Of a stretch of DNA of 64,000 nt, positions 33,401 through 42,232 are shown piece by piece. Source of the DNA: JACPVF01 sp964502095 (GTDB lineage Bacteria > Chloroflexota > Anaerolineae > Anaerolineales > Villigracilaceae); NCBI GenBank assembly GCA_964502095.1, contig CAZCUF010000005.1:62001-126000 (forward strand). Reading direction: 5' to 3'. Position 1 is the stretch's first letter. Each line of letters begins with the position of its first letter. The notes under the pieces were generated by a model, which saw only the letters and a list, made by a program, of their open reading frames with translations, was not told the DNA's origin and ran no database searches. A program made the translations under genes and the position numbers.

Positions 33401-35068
33401 ATGAGCATGGATAGCAAACGCGTCGAAGCATTCCGCAAGAAAACCATTGACGGTCAGTCGCTCAAACGGCTGGTCGAATCGGGCCTCACCTGGCTGAGGA
33501 CCAATCAACAAACAGTCAATTCGCTGAATGTGTTCCCGGTGCCGGATGGCGACACGGGCACGAACATGGTATTGACCATGCAGGCCGCCTGGAACGAGAT
33601 CAAAGACCTCGGTTATCGCAACATCGGCCAGATGTCCGCGGCGGTGTCGCAGGGTGCGCTGATGGGCGCGCGCGGCAACTCGGGCGTGATCCTTTCGCAG
33701 TTGTGGCGCGGTTTCGCCCGCGGCGTGCACGAGCACGAAAACCTGGATGGTCCGACTTTGGTCAAAGCTTTTAGGGAGGCGCGTGATACTGCTTATAAAG
33801 GAGTCGTGCGCCCGGTGGAAGGTACGATCTTGACCGTCGCCAAGGAAGTGGCCGCGGCAACGGAATCAGCTTTGACTTCCACGCAGGACCCGATTGAGAT
33901 TCTCGAAACGGCGGTGAAAGCCGCGGATGAGGCCGTCCAAAAAACGCCGGAACTTTTGCCGATCCTGAAACAGGCGGGCGTGGTGGATTCGGGCGGGAAA
34001 GGTCTGTTCTTCGTTTTGGAGGGCATGTTGCGGTACATTTACGGACAGTCGTTGGATACGCCCACGATGAGCGTCCAGCCGATTTCGAGCATGCAGTTGC
34101 AGGATGCGATGGAGGAAGTGGAGGAGGGCCAGGATTACGAAGTGGTGGTGGATTTCTTTCCGCTGGACGAACTCGATCTGCCGAGGCTCTATGGGAAGCT
34201 CGAAGAAATGGGCACTTCGATTCAGGTGGGCGAGGGTGAGGGCATGTATCGTATGCACATTCATGTGCCCACCGAAAAACGCTACGAACCGATCGATTAC
34301 ATCATGGGCCTGGGTACGATCACAAAAGTGGCGATGGAAAATCTTCTGGCCCAAATGGATAACATTCAAAAGAGCAAGTCTTCGAAGATTCAATTTACCT
34401 CGGTGGAACCGGGGCAGATTGGAGTGGTGGTGGTTTCGCCCGGGCAGGGACTCAGCCGAATCTTTGCCAGCCTGGGTGTGGCCGCGGTCGTGGAAGGCGG
34501 ACAGACCATGAATCCGTCCACGCAGGATATTCTCAATGCGTTCGAGAATTTGCCAACCGATAAAATTATCATCCTGCCGAATAATAAAAATATCGTCATG
34601 GCCGCCAATCAAGCCAGGGATGTGACCGTGAAACAGGTAGCTGTGGTGCCGACTCGAACAGTGCCGCAGGGATTAGCCGCCATGCTCTCGCTCAACCCGG
34701 ATGGGGAGTTGGGCGCCGTGGCTGAAAAAATGAGCAAAGCCATGGGCATGGTTAAAAGCGGCGAGATCACCATTGCGACGCGCTCGGTGGAAATTGACGG
34801 CGTCAAGGTGGAAGCGGGCCAGGTGATCGCTCTGCTCGACGGCAAGCTGGTTTGTTCAAGCTCGTCGGTGGACGAAGCCCTGCTTGGCCTGCTCGAGCAA
34901 TCGGACGCGGCCCAGCATGAACTCATTACGCTGTTCTATGGCGAGGACATGAATCAAGCGGAAGCGAATCGTATTGTGGATGTGGTGCGCGCCAAATACC
35001 CTTCGCAGGAGATCGAATTGCAGGAGGGCGATCAGCCGCATTATCAGTTCATCGTTTCGGTGGAATAG
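33401..35068 (+). CDS. DAK2-domain fatty acid kinase, FakA-like
   Basis: 555 residues from ATG 33401. The N-terminal DhaL/Dak2 domain (about 15-205) has the nucleotide-metal motif NVFPVPDGDTGTNMVLTM and the ARGNSGVILSQLWRGFA block. The C-terminal part (about 225-555) matches the FakA regulatory and FakB-binding region: VPTEKRYEPIDYIMGLGTI. FakA phosphorylates FakB-bound fatty acids for phospholipid synthesis. A DegV-family gene follows 71 bases downstream, giving an apparent FakA-FakB pair. AGGAGA lies 10 bases before the ATG. Confidence 0.9.
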   Translation: MSMDSKRVEAFRKKTIDGQSLKRLVESGLTWLRTNQQTVNSLNVFPVPDGDTGTNMVLTMQAAWNEIKDLGYRNIGQMSAAVSQGALMGARGNSGVILSQLWRGFARGVHEHENLDGPTLVKAFREARDTAYKGVVRPVEGTILTVAKEVAAATESALTSTQDPIEILETAVKAADEAVQKTPELLPILKQAGVVDSGGKGLFFVLEGMLRYIYGQSLDTPTMSVQPISSMQLQDAMEEVEEGQDYEVVVDFFPLDELDLPRLYGKLEEMGTSIQVGEGEGMYRMHIHVPTEKRYEPIDYIMGLGTITKVAMENLLAQMDNIQKSKSSKIQFTSVEPGQIGVVVVSPGQGLSRIFASLGVAAVVEGGQTMNPSTQDILNAFENLPTDKIIILPNNKNIVMAANQARDVTVKQVAVVPTRTVPQGLAAMLSLNPDGELGAVAEKMSKAMGMVKSGEITIATRSVEIDGVKVEAGQVIALLDGKLVCSSSSVDEALLGLLEQSDAAQHELITLFYGEDMNQAEANRIVDVVRAKYPSQEIELQEGDQPHYQFIVSVE

Positions 35069-35139
35069 CCTTGCGTTATTGCGGCCTTAATTGGCTTTAA
35101 AAGCCGATCGGGTGAATTTCCATACCGGCCAGGGAAACC

Positions 35140-35976
35140 ATGACACTGGGCATTGTCACCGACTCGACTTCAGACCTTCCTCAGTTTCTGATCGAAGAAT
35201 ACGGCATCGAAGTTGTTCCCACGACGTTGATCCTTGAAGGCAGGGAATACGCGGATGGCGCTGGAATCTCACGCGAGGATTTCTATCGGCGTTTACCGGC
35301 GCTTCGTATTCTGCCGACCACTGCCGCGCCCTCGATCGGCGAATTTTCCATCCGCTATAAAAAACTGTTCGACCGGGGCTGTGATCACATCCTCTCGATT
35401 CACGCGGCCGGCGCACTGACTGCCATCCTTAATCACGCGCGGCAGGCCGCGGCTGAGTTCCCCGGGTGCGTCACCTGCGTGGACAGCGCTTCGCTTTCAC
35501 TGGGACTTGGCTTTCAAGCGCTGGCCGCCGCGCAAGCCGCCGAACTTGGGTTGAATGCAGCGGTCTCGGCGATTGAATCCACGCGCAAGCGGTTAAGCGT
35601 TTTCGCCGCGCTGGATACGATGGAATACGTTCGCCGCAGTGGGCGCGTGCCCGCCGCGGTCACTGTTTTAGGCGGCATGTTGCATATCAAGCCATTGATC
35701 GAATTGACCGATGGCAGTGTCAAAGCCATCGGCGCGGTGCGGACCGCCCGGCAGGCCAACGAACGTCTGTTGAACTTTCTGCTGTCTATTGGGAAATTGG
35801 AACGGCTGGCCATCCTGCATACCAACGCGGAAGAACGCGCCCGCGCGTTGCTCAACACGCTCATGCAAAAAGCCGGTCAGTCTATACCGCACAGCGTTTT
35901 AATGGTCAATGTCACGACTGTTATCGGCACGCATGTCGGTCCGAACGGGCTGGGCTTCGCGGCGGTTGCGGCCTGA
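35140..35976 (+). CDS. DegV family fatty-acid-binding protein (FakB-like)
   Basis: 278 residues. The N-terminus VTDSTSDLPQFLIEEYGI with VPTTLILEGREY is the DegV start. PTTAAPSIGEF is the fatty-acid-contact loop equivalent to the TSQPS block, and VDSASLSLGLGFQ plus GTHVGPNGLGF are further family blocks. DegV proteins bind one fatty acid and serve as FakB for FakA. The gene lies between the FakA-like gene and recG, on the same strand. Confidence 0.88.
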   Translation: MTLGIVTDSTSDLPQFLIEEYGIEVVPTTLILEGREYADGAGISREDFYRRLPALRILPTTAAPSIGEFSIRYKKLFDRGCDHILSIHAAGALTAILNHARQAAAEFPGCVTCVDSASLSLGLGFQALAAAQAAELGLNAAVSAIESTRKRLSVFAALDTMEYVRRSGRVPAAVTVLGGMLHIKPLIELTDGSVKAIGAVRTARQANERLLNFLLSIGKLERLAILHTNAEERARALLNTLMQKAGQSIPHSVLMVNVTTVIGTHVGPNGLGFAAVAA

Positions 35977-36021
35977 AGTTTCATAGGAAACCGCCATAAT
36001 ATCAGTCCTCCTCCCCCATGA

Positions 36022-36027
36022 TAAAAT
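36022..36027 (+). promoter_or_regulatory. -10 box TAAAAT, leaderless recG
   Basis: TAAAAT ends exactly six bases before ATG 36034. No ribosome site. Confidence 0.55.
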
Positions 36028-36033
36028 AACTTC

Positions 36034-38511
36034 ATGCAGTCTTCATTAGAAAAACTTCGCAAATTCTTCCGCCTCGAACACGAGAACGGCTATAACAACA
36101 CCGCCATCATCGGCGGCCTCGCCAAAATGCTGGACTTCTGGGAAGGCGAAGCCCGCAACGACAGCCTCAACGAAGAGATCATTCAGGCTGTGATACAACG
36201 CCTGCGCTCCTACGATGGACTGGCGCCGCAATCCCGCGCCGACGCGCTCAAAGGTCTTTGGAAACGAATCGGAGAAGCCTATCCCGAAGCGGGACAAAAA
36301 CAAGCGCGGACGGAAGCGCCCCCTGCGCATCATCCCGCGCCTCAGCCTGCTCCCGAAAAACGGATCGAATCTCATCCTCATAAAGTTCCACCGCCCGGCC
36401 GCGCCGATCATGTGCCCGGCGCAAAAACCAGCCAAACCCCCGCAGCCCTCAACGCCTCGTTGACCGTGTTGCAGGGCGTCGGCCCGCGCCACGCAGAGAC
36501 GCTGAGCAAACTCGGCCTGCACACTCTTGGCGACATGCTCTATTACTTTCCGCGCCGCTATGAGGACTATAGCCAGCTCAAACCGATCAAGTCGCTTTGG
36601 TATGGGGAACAACTGACCGTCATCGGCACGATTCAGAGCGTGCACACGCGTCCGATACGCGGCGGCAAGGCTCAAATTGTGGAAGCGATCCTCTCCGACA
36701 CAACCGGCGCCCTGCGCCTGACGTGGTTCAACCAGCCCTGGATGGCTAATCGCCTCAAAGAGGGCGTGCAAATCTCGGTTTCCGGCAAAGTGGAACAATA
36801 TCTTGGCCGCCTCGTAATGAACAACCCCGATTGGGAATTAGTGGATGTCGAAAACCTGCATACCAATCGCATCGTACCGATCTATCCGCTCACCGAACAT
36901 ATTACGCAAAAATGGCTACGCGGTTTGATGAATCAGGTCGTTACTTATTGGGCGCCTGCCGTAGCTGACGCTCTGCCTGAAAGCGTGCGTAAGTCGGCGG
37001 GATTACTGCCGCTCGGCGAGGCCCTGTTGCAGGTTCATTTTCCCGATTCGCAGGAAAAGTTAACGCAGGCGCGGGCGCGCCTTGCCTTCGATGAAATCTT
37101 CTATCTGCAAATGGGCGTTTTGCGCCAGAAGCGCGACTGGAAATCGGTGGAAGCGCGCGTCTTCGAGGTAGGCGACGACTGGTTGAACGCGCGTCTCGCC
37201 GCCCTGCCGTTTACGCTGACCAACGCCCAGCAACGCGCCTTCGCCGAATTGCGCGCCGATTTAAAGTCCGGCCGGCCTATGAATCGTCTTTTGCAGGGCG
37301 ATGTGGGCTCGGGCAAAACGGTTGTGGCCGCGCTGGCTTCGGCCATGCTCGTTCACAACGGCGCGCAGGCCGCGATCATGTCGCCCACTTCCATTTTGGC
37401 GGAACAGCATTATCGCAACTTCGTTCAATTACTGGCAGGCGAAAACGGGATCATGCCCGAGAGTCAGATCCGTTTACTGGTCGGTGACACGCCCGAAGCC
37501 GAGAAAGAAGCGATCCGCGCCGGCCTGGCAGACGGCAGTCTTAAGATCGTCATCGGCACACATGCGTTGATCGAAGACCCGGTCGTCTTCCAGGATTTGC
37601 AATTCGCAGTCATCGATGAGCAACACCGCTTCGGCGTGGACCAGCGGGCCGCGCTCCGTCAAAAAGGATCGAATCCGCATTTGTTGGTGATGAGCGCCAC
37701 GCCGATTCCGCGCTCGCTCGCGCTGACGTTATACGGCGATCTCGATCTATCCGTCATTGATGAAATGCCCGCGGGCCGCCAGCCGGTGAATACGCACGTG
37801 TTGAGGCCGCAGGAACGCGAACGCGCTTATTCTTTGATTCGTTCGCAGATCGAGGAAGGCAAGCAGGCCTTCATCATTTATCCGCTGATCGAAGAGAGCG
37901 ATAAGATCGAAGCGCGCGCGGCGGTGGACGATTACGAAACGCTTTCGAAGGAAATTTTTCCCGAGTTGAAACTTGGCCTGTTACACGGCAAGATGCGCCC
38001 TGCCGAAAAAGACGAGACCATGCTCAAGTTCCGCGACCGCAAATACAATATTTTGGTTTCCACCACAGTGGTCGAGGTGGGTGTGGATGTGCCGAACGCG
38101 ACGGCCATGTTGATCGAAGGCGCGGACCGATTTGGACTGGCACAGTTGCATCAGTTGCGCGGCCGCGTGGGGCGCGGCTCGGATCAATCCTATTGTTTGT
38201 TGATTCCCACGCAGGAGAATGCCGCCGAGAATGAACGTTTGCAGGCTATGGCCGACTCGAACGACGGCTTCGTGCTGGCGGAACGCGACCTGCATCAGCG
38301 CGGCCCGGGTGATTTTCTGGGCACGCGCCAATCCGGTTACGCGTCCGGCTTGCGCATGGCGAGTCTTACCGATCTGGAGTTGATCGAGAAAGCGCGCGGT
38401 CAGGCGCAAAATCTATTCGAGCAGGATGCCGATTTGAAGCAACCCGAACATGCCCTGCTGGCTGAGGCGTTTGGGAGATTCTGGGGGGAAGGCCAGGGGG
38501 ATGTAAGTTAA
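36034..38511 (+). CDS. recG: ATP-dependent DNA helicase RecG
   Basis: 825 residues, longer than E. coli RecG (693). The extra N-terminus (1-140) has a helical part and a Pro/His/Ala-rich linker (PAHHPAPQPAPEK), then the usual wedge OB domain (about 145-330). Helicase motifs follow: I LLQGDVGSGKTVVA, II VIDEQHRFG, III LVMSATPIPRSLAL, V TTVVEVGVDVPNA and VI QLHQLRGRVGRG. RecG remodels stalled forks and Holliday junctions. A chloroflexal N-terminal extension of similar nature is seen in other members to my knowledge, but I cannot verify this here. Confidence 0.96.
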   Translation: MQSSLEKLRKFFRLEHENGYNNTAIIGGLAKMLDFWEGEARNDSLNEEIIQAVIQRLRSYDGLAPQSRADALKGLWKRIGEAYPEAGQKQARTEAPPAHHPAPQPAPEKRIESHPHKVPPPGRADHVPGAKTSQTPAALNASLTVLQGVGPRHAETLSKLGLHTLGDMLYYFPRRYEDYSQLKPIKSLWYGEQLTVIGTIQSVHTRPIRGGKAQIVEAILSDTTGALRLTWFNQPWMANRLKEGVQISVSGKVEQYLGRLVMNNPDWELVDVENLHTNRIVPIYPLTEHITQKWLRGLMNQVVTYWAPAVADALPESVRKSAGLLPLGEALLQVHFPDSQEKLTQARARLAFDEIFYLQMGVLRQKRDWKSVEARVFEVGDDWLNARLAALPFTLTNAQQRAFAELRADLKSGRPMNRLLQGDVGSGKTVVAALASAMLVHNGAQAAIMSPTSILAEQHYRNFVQLLAGENGIMPESQIRLLVGDTPEAEKEAIRAGLADGSLKIVIGTHALIEDPVVFQDLQFAVIDEQHRFGVDQRAALRQKGSNPHLLVMSATPIPRSLALTLYGDLDLSVIDEMPAGRQPVNTHVLRPQERERAYSLIRSQIEEGKQAFIIYPLIEESDKIEARAAVDDYETLSKEIFPELKLGLLHGKMRPAEKDETMLKFRDRKYNILVSTTVVEVGVDVPNATAMLIEGADRFGLAQLHQLRGRVGRGSDQSYCLLIPTQENAAENERLQAMADSNDGFVLAERDLHQRGPGDFLGTRQSGYASGLRMASLTDLELIEKARGQAQNLFEQDADLKQPEHALLAEAFGRFWGEGQGDVS

Positions 38512-38557
38512 TTCGTGCACGAAAAAATACGTTTTATTTTGCAAAATTGGAGAGCTT

Positions 38558-39076
38558 ATGGTTCGCGCATTATTTCCCGGCACATTCGATCCCATCCATT
38601 ACGGCCATATTGACATTGCGGAACGCGCTACGCGTATGTTCGACGAAGTCATTGTTGCAGTGTACGACAAGCCGTTAAAAACCCTTTTGTTCCCCCCCGA
38701 GGAGCGTATGGCTTTGGCCAGGGAAGCGTTGACGAGTAATCCCAAGATCAAGGTGTTGGGATATAGCGGCCTGACAATTGATTTCGCGCACGAGGTGCAG
38801 GCCCAGGTGATCGTGCGCGGACTGCGCGTCTTCTCGGACTTTGAATTTGAGTTCCGCATGGCGTTGGCGAATCAGCGCATGGCGCGGGACATCGATACCG
38901 TGGCTTTAATCACCGCCGAACAGCATACGTTCCTCTCATCCAGCACTGTGCGCGAGATTGCCACATTGAACGGCAACGTATCCAGCATGGTACCGCCGCA
39001 CGTAGAAAAAGCCCTCCAATACAAATTGACCAATATGAAGGACCGGCAGACGCCGCCGAATGCCTTGAGAGACTGA
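38558..39076 (+). CDS. coaD: Phosphopantetheine adenylyltransferase
   Basis: 172 residues. The nucleotidyltransferase motif is FPGTFDPIHYGHIDI (T/HxGH), and EHTFLSSSTVREIATLNGNV is the C-terminal ISSTxVR-type signature. It makes dephospho-CoA from 4'-phosphopantetheine and ATP. It follows recG with 46 bases between. The spacer contains TTCGTGCACGAAAAAA, a short palindrome with an A-run. Confidence 0.96.
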   Translation: MVRALFPGTFDPIHYGHIDIAERATRMFDEVIVAVYDKPLKTLLFPPEERMALAREALTSNPKIKVLGYSGLTIDFAHEVQAQVIVRGLRVFSDFEFEFRMALANQRMARDIDTVALITAEQHTFLSSSTVREIATLNGNVSSMVPPHVEKALQYKLTNMKDRQTPPNALRD

Positions 39077-39122
39077 AAAATGCGATAAAATGGGGTTGCA
39101 TCCGTACCAACGGAGGAGTCCT

Positions 39123-39629
39123 ATGGATATTCTGCAACTGATTGACCGGCTTGAAGAACTTTTCAACGAGAGCAAAGCGTTGCCCTTCACTCACAATGTG
39201 GTGGTGGATGAAGATCGCATGCTGGAATTGATCGATCAGATGCGTATCGCCATTCCGGAGGAAGTGAAGAAAGCCCAGCAAGTGATCGCCCAGCGTGACC
39301 GCGTTATGGCGCAGGCGCAGGAGGAAGCCAACCGCACCATTGCATTGGCGCGCGAAAAGGCCGAACAACTGGCGCACAAAGATAACATCGTAGCCGAGGC
39401 ACAGCGTCGCGCCGAACAGATCCTCAGCCAGGCACGCGCCGACGCGGAAGCCACGCGCGTCGATGCCGATAATTACGTGCTCGACAGTCTGACGAATTTA
39501 CAGAACGAAATCGAAAAACTCGGAAATCAGGTGCGTAACGGCATTCACACGATCGAAGACGAACAGATGCGCAAGGCATCGGCCAGTTCAACAGCAACGG
39601 CTCCCCTGCCGGAAAAAGTAGAAAAGTAA
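39123..39629 (+). CDS. Coiled-coil protein of unknown function, ATP-synthase-b-like
   Basis: 168 residues from ATG 39123 with GGAGG upstream. A short N-terminal block (LIDRLEELFNESKALPFTHN) is followed by a long coiled coil (about 40-145, rich in Ala, Glu, Arg and Gln), superficially like ATP synthase subunit b, but no membrane anchor is present. It is likely a cytoplasmic structural or division-type coiled coil. Genes of this kind often follow coaD in Chloroflexota as far as I recall. A strong terminator follows. Confidence 0.7.
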   Translation: MDILQLIDRLEELFNESKALPFTHNVVVDEDRMLELIDQMRIAIPEEVKKAQQVIAQRDRVMAQAQEEANRTIALAREKAEQLAHKDNIVAEAQRRAEQILSQARADAEATRVDADNYVLDSLTNLQNEIEKLGNQVRNGIHTIEDEQMRKASASSTATAPLPEKVEK

Positions 39630-39634
39630 AATCG

Positions 39635-39666
39635 AACAGCCTCGTCACTTGACGAGGCTGTTTTTT
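39635..39666 (+). terminator. Strong intrinsic terminator ending the coaD unit
   Basis: AACAGCCTCGTCA pairs with TGACGAGGCTGTT across a 2-base turn (in practice a shorter stem with a larger loop), followed by TTTTTTG. Confidence 0.9.
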
Positions 39667-39699
39667 GTTGCGGCGAAGAAGCTGTTTTGTAACGCACAG

Positions 39700-40575
39700 C
39701 TAGATTCCAAATTCAAACGATGGCATTCCGATTACATTTGTTTTGACGCGGAAAACGCCGCCCGAATGCGGATAAGTCGTCAGTGCGCCCGCGCTTAAAT
39801 TCTTGCGCGCCGATGTGATGAACAACTCGTTCATATCCGCTCCGCCGAACACACAGGAAGAGGTGTACGGCGCAGGAACGGAAACTTGATCCAGCCATTT
39901 GCCGTTATTCGGATTCCATTTTGTCACTTGCGCGCCGCCCCACATGGCGATCCATAGATTGCCGTCCATATCGGAGGTCATGCCGTCTGGCCAGCCCAGA
40001 GATTCGGGAATCCGAATCGCAGGGCGCGGGTTTGCCAGTTCGCCTTTTTTGAGATCGTAATCGAAAGCTTGCACGAGGCGCGTGGGCGTGTCGATGTAAT
40101 AAAAGGTTTTGTAATCGGGACTCCAGGCGAGTCCGTTCGAGATGCGCGTGCCGGTGAACAGGCGCGTATTTTTTTTGCCGTCGAAGGAATACAAGGAGCC
40201 GCTCGATTCTTTTTCGCTGTGATCCATTGTGCCGGCTAAGAATCGCCCGGCAGGGTCGCACTTGCCGTCGTTGAAGCGATTGATAGGCGGCTCATCTTCC
40301 AGAGAAAAGACGGGGTTCAATTTGGTGGAATCAGGATCGAGGTCTGCAAAACGGAGGCGTCCCGCGTTTCCCAACGCGAGGAGTAACTTCCCGTTTTTGC
40401 GCGGCGCAAGACAGCCGGGGAGTTCATCCAATTGGATAAAGCGATCCGTTCCATCCCGATACATATGCACGCGCTGGCCGAGGATATCCAGCCAGTAGAG
40501 CGTTTGCGTGCGCGCCTCCCAAACGGGACATTCTCCCAGCCCGGCGCGTGCATCGAGGAGAAGTTCGCTATTCAT
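39700..40575 (-). CDS. SMP-30/gluconolactonase (regucalcin-like) protein
   Basis: 291 residues from ATG 40575. The beta-propeller blocks are GLGECPVWEARTQTLYWLDI (metal Glu), DGKCDPAGRFLAGTMD and SLGWPDGMTSDMDGNLWIAM (metal Asp). Relatives hydrolyse sugar lactones. The start is fixed by a near-perfect promoter: TTGACA (40605-40610) and TATTCT (40582-40587) with a 17-base spacer on the minus strand, six bases before ATG. The mRNA is leaderless. It is divergent from the 40686 gene. Confidence 0.9.
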   Translation of the reverse strand: MNSELLLDARAGLGECPVWEARTQTLYWLDILGQRVHMYRDGTDRFIQLDELPGCLAPRKNGKLLLALGNAGRLRFADLDPDSTKLNPVFSLEDEPPINRFNDGKCDPAGRFLAGTMDHSEKESSGSLYSFDGKKNTRLFTGTRISNGLAWSPDYKTFYYIDTPTRLVQAFDYDLKKGELANPRPAIRIPESLGWPDGMTSDMDGNLWIAMWGGAQVTKWNPNNGKWLDQVSVPAPYTSSCVFGGADMNELFITSARKNLSAGALTTYPHSGGVFRVKTNVIGMPSFEFGI

Positions 40576-40581
40576 GCGTGC

Positions 40582-40610
40582 AGAATACCTGCGGGGGATG
40601 CGTTTGTCAA
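40582..40610 (-). promoter_or_regulatory. Sigma-70-type promoter of the SMP-30 gene
   Basis: -35 TTGACA (consensus), 17-base spacer, -10 TATTCT, then six bases to the ATG. Confidence 0.8.
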
Positions 40611-40617
40611 GCCGCGC

Positions 40618-40646
40618 TTGACTTTTTAGAACAATTGTTCTATACT
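40618..40646 (+). promoter_or_regulatory. Sigma-70-type promoter of the 40686 membrane protein gene
   Basis: -35 TTGACT (40618-40623), 17-base spacer, -10 TATACT (40641-40646). The leader is about 33 bases with AAGGAG at 40674-40679. Confidence 0.85.
40627..40642. promoter_or_regulatory. Palindromic operator, SOS-box-like
   Basis: TAGAACAATTGTTCTA is a perfect 16-base palindrome inside the promoter spacer and overlapping the first bases of the -10 box. It contains GAAC-N4-GTTC, the core of Gram-positive-type LexA sites. A second weaker site, GAAC-N5-GTTC, lies at 40657-40669. A repressor bound here would block transcription. LexA binding is inference. Confidence 0.7.
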
Positions 40647-40685
40647 GTGGACTGTCGAACATTCGGTTCCCAAAAGGAGTTTCCC

Positions 40686-41408
40686 ATGAACCGTCCTCTT
40701 CCAATCCAAATTCTTCCGCTTCTGCGCGGCACGGCTCTCAAACGCGGGGCGATATTCGGCGGTATTCTTTTCGCCGCTTTGCTGGCGTTCGAGGTCTTTA
40801 ACTTCTCCACCACCTCCTTCGCTCTGCGCGACATACTCGGCGACCTGACCTTTATGGGTTTCCGCTGGGCTACCGTTCTGGCAATCGCCTTTTGCGGCAT
40901 AGATTTTGCCGGAATCGCCCGTATCTTCACGCCTGAGCGAGGCCGCGACGAGCCCGCCGAAGTATGGTATCTGTTCGGGGCCTGGATACTGGCCGCGGGC
41001 TTCAACGCCATGCTCACCTGGTGGGGCGTGTCGGTGGCGATCATGAATCACAACGCGGCGGGCGACGCGCTGGTGGGCCAGGCCGCGATGACAAAAGCCG
41101 TACCGATCGTTGTGGCTTTCATGGTCTGGCTTGTGCGATTGCTCATCATCGGCACGTTCTCGGTTGCCGGCGAACGACTCTTTACGATTGACGAAGCCCG
41201 CCCCGCGCAGCAGATGAACGCCCGTCCGTCGCTGAACACTTATCGCCCAACGCCTCAGCCGCGGACCTCGAACCTGCCCACAGCCGCCTATGCTCGTCCA
41301 GCGTCCAAGCCGAATCCCGCTTCCGCGTTTGTGCGGCCCGAACCCACGTATCATCCGGTGGGCATGAACGCGCAGGAATACGGCGAGAATCAATCCATGC
41401 GAAGTTAG
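40686..41408 (+). CDS. Four-TM membrane protein behind an SOS-box-like operator
   Basis: 240 residues, family not recognised. Hydrophobic spans lie at about 20-40, 56-80, 92-118 and 136-158. The last ~80 residues are Pro/Ala/Arg-rich and probably cytoplasmic (TYRPTPQPRTSNLPTAAY). Acidic EAR and GRDE groups lie at the membrane edges. AAGGAG stands 6 bases before the ATG. It precedes radC on the same strand, separated by a terminator-like hairpin, so it has its own promoter. Damage-induced membrane function is only a guess. Confidence 0.65.
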   Translation: MNRPLPIQILPLLRGTALKRGAIFGGILFAALLAFEVFNFSTTSFALRDILGDLTFMGFRWATVLAIAFCGIDFAGIARIFTPERGRDEPAEVWYLFGAWILAAGFNAMLTWWGVSVAIMNHNAAGDALVGQAAMTKAVPIVVAFMVWLVRLLIIGTFSVAGERLFTIDEARPAQQMNARPSLNTYRPTPQPRTSNLPTAAYARPASKPNPASAFVRPEPTYHPVGMNAQEYGENQSMRS

Positions 41409-41451
41409 GCGCGCACTTTTCCACGCCTCTCCTTCTCCCCCATCCAACCGC

Positions 41452-41478
41452 AGAGACGCTCGATTCACGGGCGTCTCT
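41452..41478 (+). terminator. Hairpin terminator between the 4-TM gene and radC
   Basis: AGAGACGC (41452-41459) pairs with GCGTCTCT (41471-41478) with an 11-base loop. A likely radC -10 box, TAAAAT, follows at 41492-41497. Confidence 0.55.
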
Positions 41479-41525
41479 TGCGTTAATGAGATAAAATCGG
41501 ACAATTCACATCAGGAGGAAAGCTC

Positions 41526-42230
41526 ATGGCCGATTCTCCCCGTCCCATATACCGCATCACAGACCTGCTCGAAACCGAACGTCCGCGCGAACGATTGGCC
41601 TCGCTCGGGCCGCAGGCTTTGAGCAATGCCGAATTGCTGGCCATCTTATTGCGCGTGGGCGTGACGGGAGAAAACGCAGTGCAAGTGGGCCAGAGACTGT
41701 TGCAAAAATTCGGCGGCCTGGCTGGGTTACACCGCGCGCCTTTTGAGGAGTTGATGAATCAACATGGCATCGGTGAAGCCAAGGCCGCGCAGATTAAAGC
41801 TGCCATCGAGTTGGGCCGCAGGTTAACTCTCGAATCGCCGGAGGAACGCCCGACCATCAATAGTCCCGCGGACGCGGCCGCGCTGGTGCAATTTGAAATG
41901 TCCGCTTTGGAACAGGAGCATCTGCGCGTGATTCTGCTCGATACGCGTAATCATGTGTTGGATATTGTCGAGGTCTATCAGGGATCGGTGAATTCGTCGC
42001 AGGTGCGCGTGGGCGAGATATTCAAAGCCGCGGTGCGACGCGGCGCGCCCGCGCTGATTGTGATTCATAATCACCCGAGCGGCGACCCGACTCCCAGTCC
42101 CGACGATGTGGCAGTGACGCGCGCTTTCGTGCAGGCGGGTAAACTGTTGGATGTGGATGTGCTCGATCATCTCGTGATCGGCCAGGGAAAGTTCGTCTCG
42201 TTGAAAGAACGCGGGCTTGGCTTTGGATAA
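41526..42230 (+). CDS. radC: RadC family (JAB/MPN-like) protein
   Basis: 234 residues. The N-terminal helix-hairpin-helix-like region (LGPQALSNAELLAILLRVG, LMNQHGIGEAKAAQIKA) and the JAB-type metal centre HNHPSGDPTPSPDDVAVTRA with LDHLVIG at the end are all present. Despite the name, no clear role in repair is proven for the family. AGGAGG precedes the ATG. It converges with acyP. Confidence 0.93.
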   Translation: MADSPRPIYRITDLLETERPRERLASLGPQALSNAELLAILLRVGVTGENAVQVGQRLLQKFGGLAGLHRAPFEELMNQHGIGEAKAAQIKAAIELGRRLTLESPEERPTINSPADAAALVQFEMSALEQEHLRVILLDTRNHVLDIVEVYQGSVNSSQVRVGEIFKAAVRRGAPALIVIHNHPSGDPTPSPDDVAVTRAFVQAGKLLDVDVLDHLVIGQGKFVSLKERGLGFG

Positions 42231-42232
42231 AA

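Noticed and set aside
39123..39629. Coiled-coil protein as ATP synthase subunit b
   Set aside because: It lacks the N-terminal membrane helix, and no other ATP synthase genes are nearby.
40626..41504. A 292-codon frame antisense to the 4-TM protein gene
   Set aside because: It has no recognisable domain, and the plus-strand gene has a consensus promoter, ribosome site and clear membrane segments.
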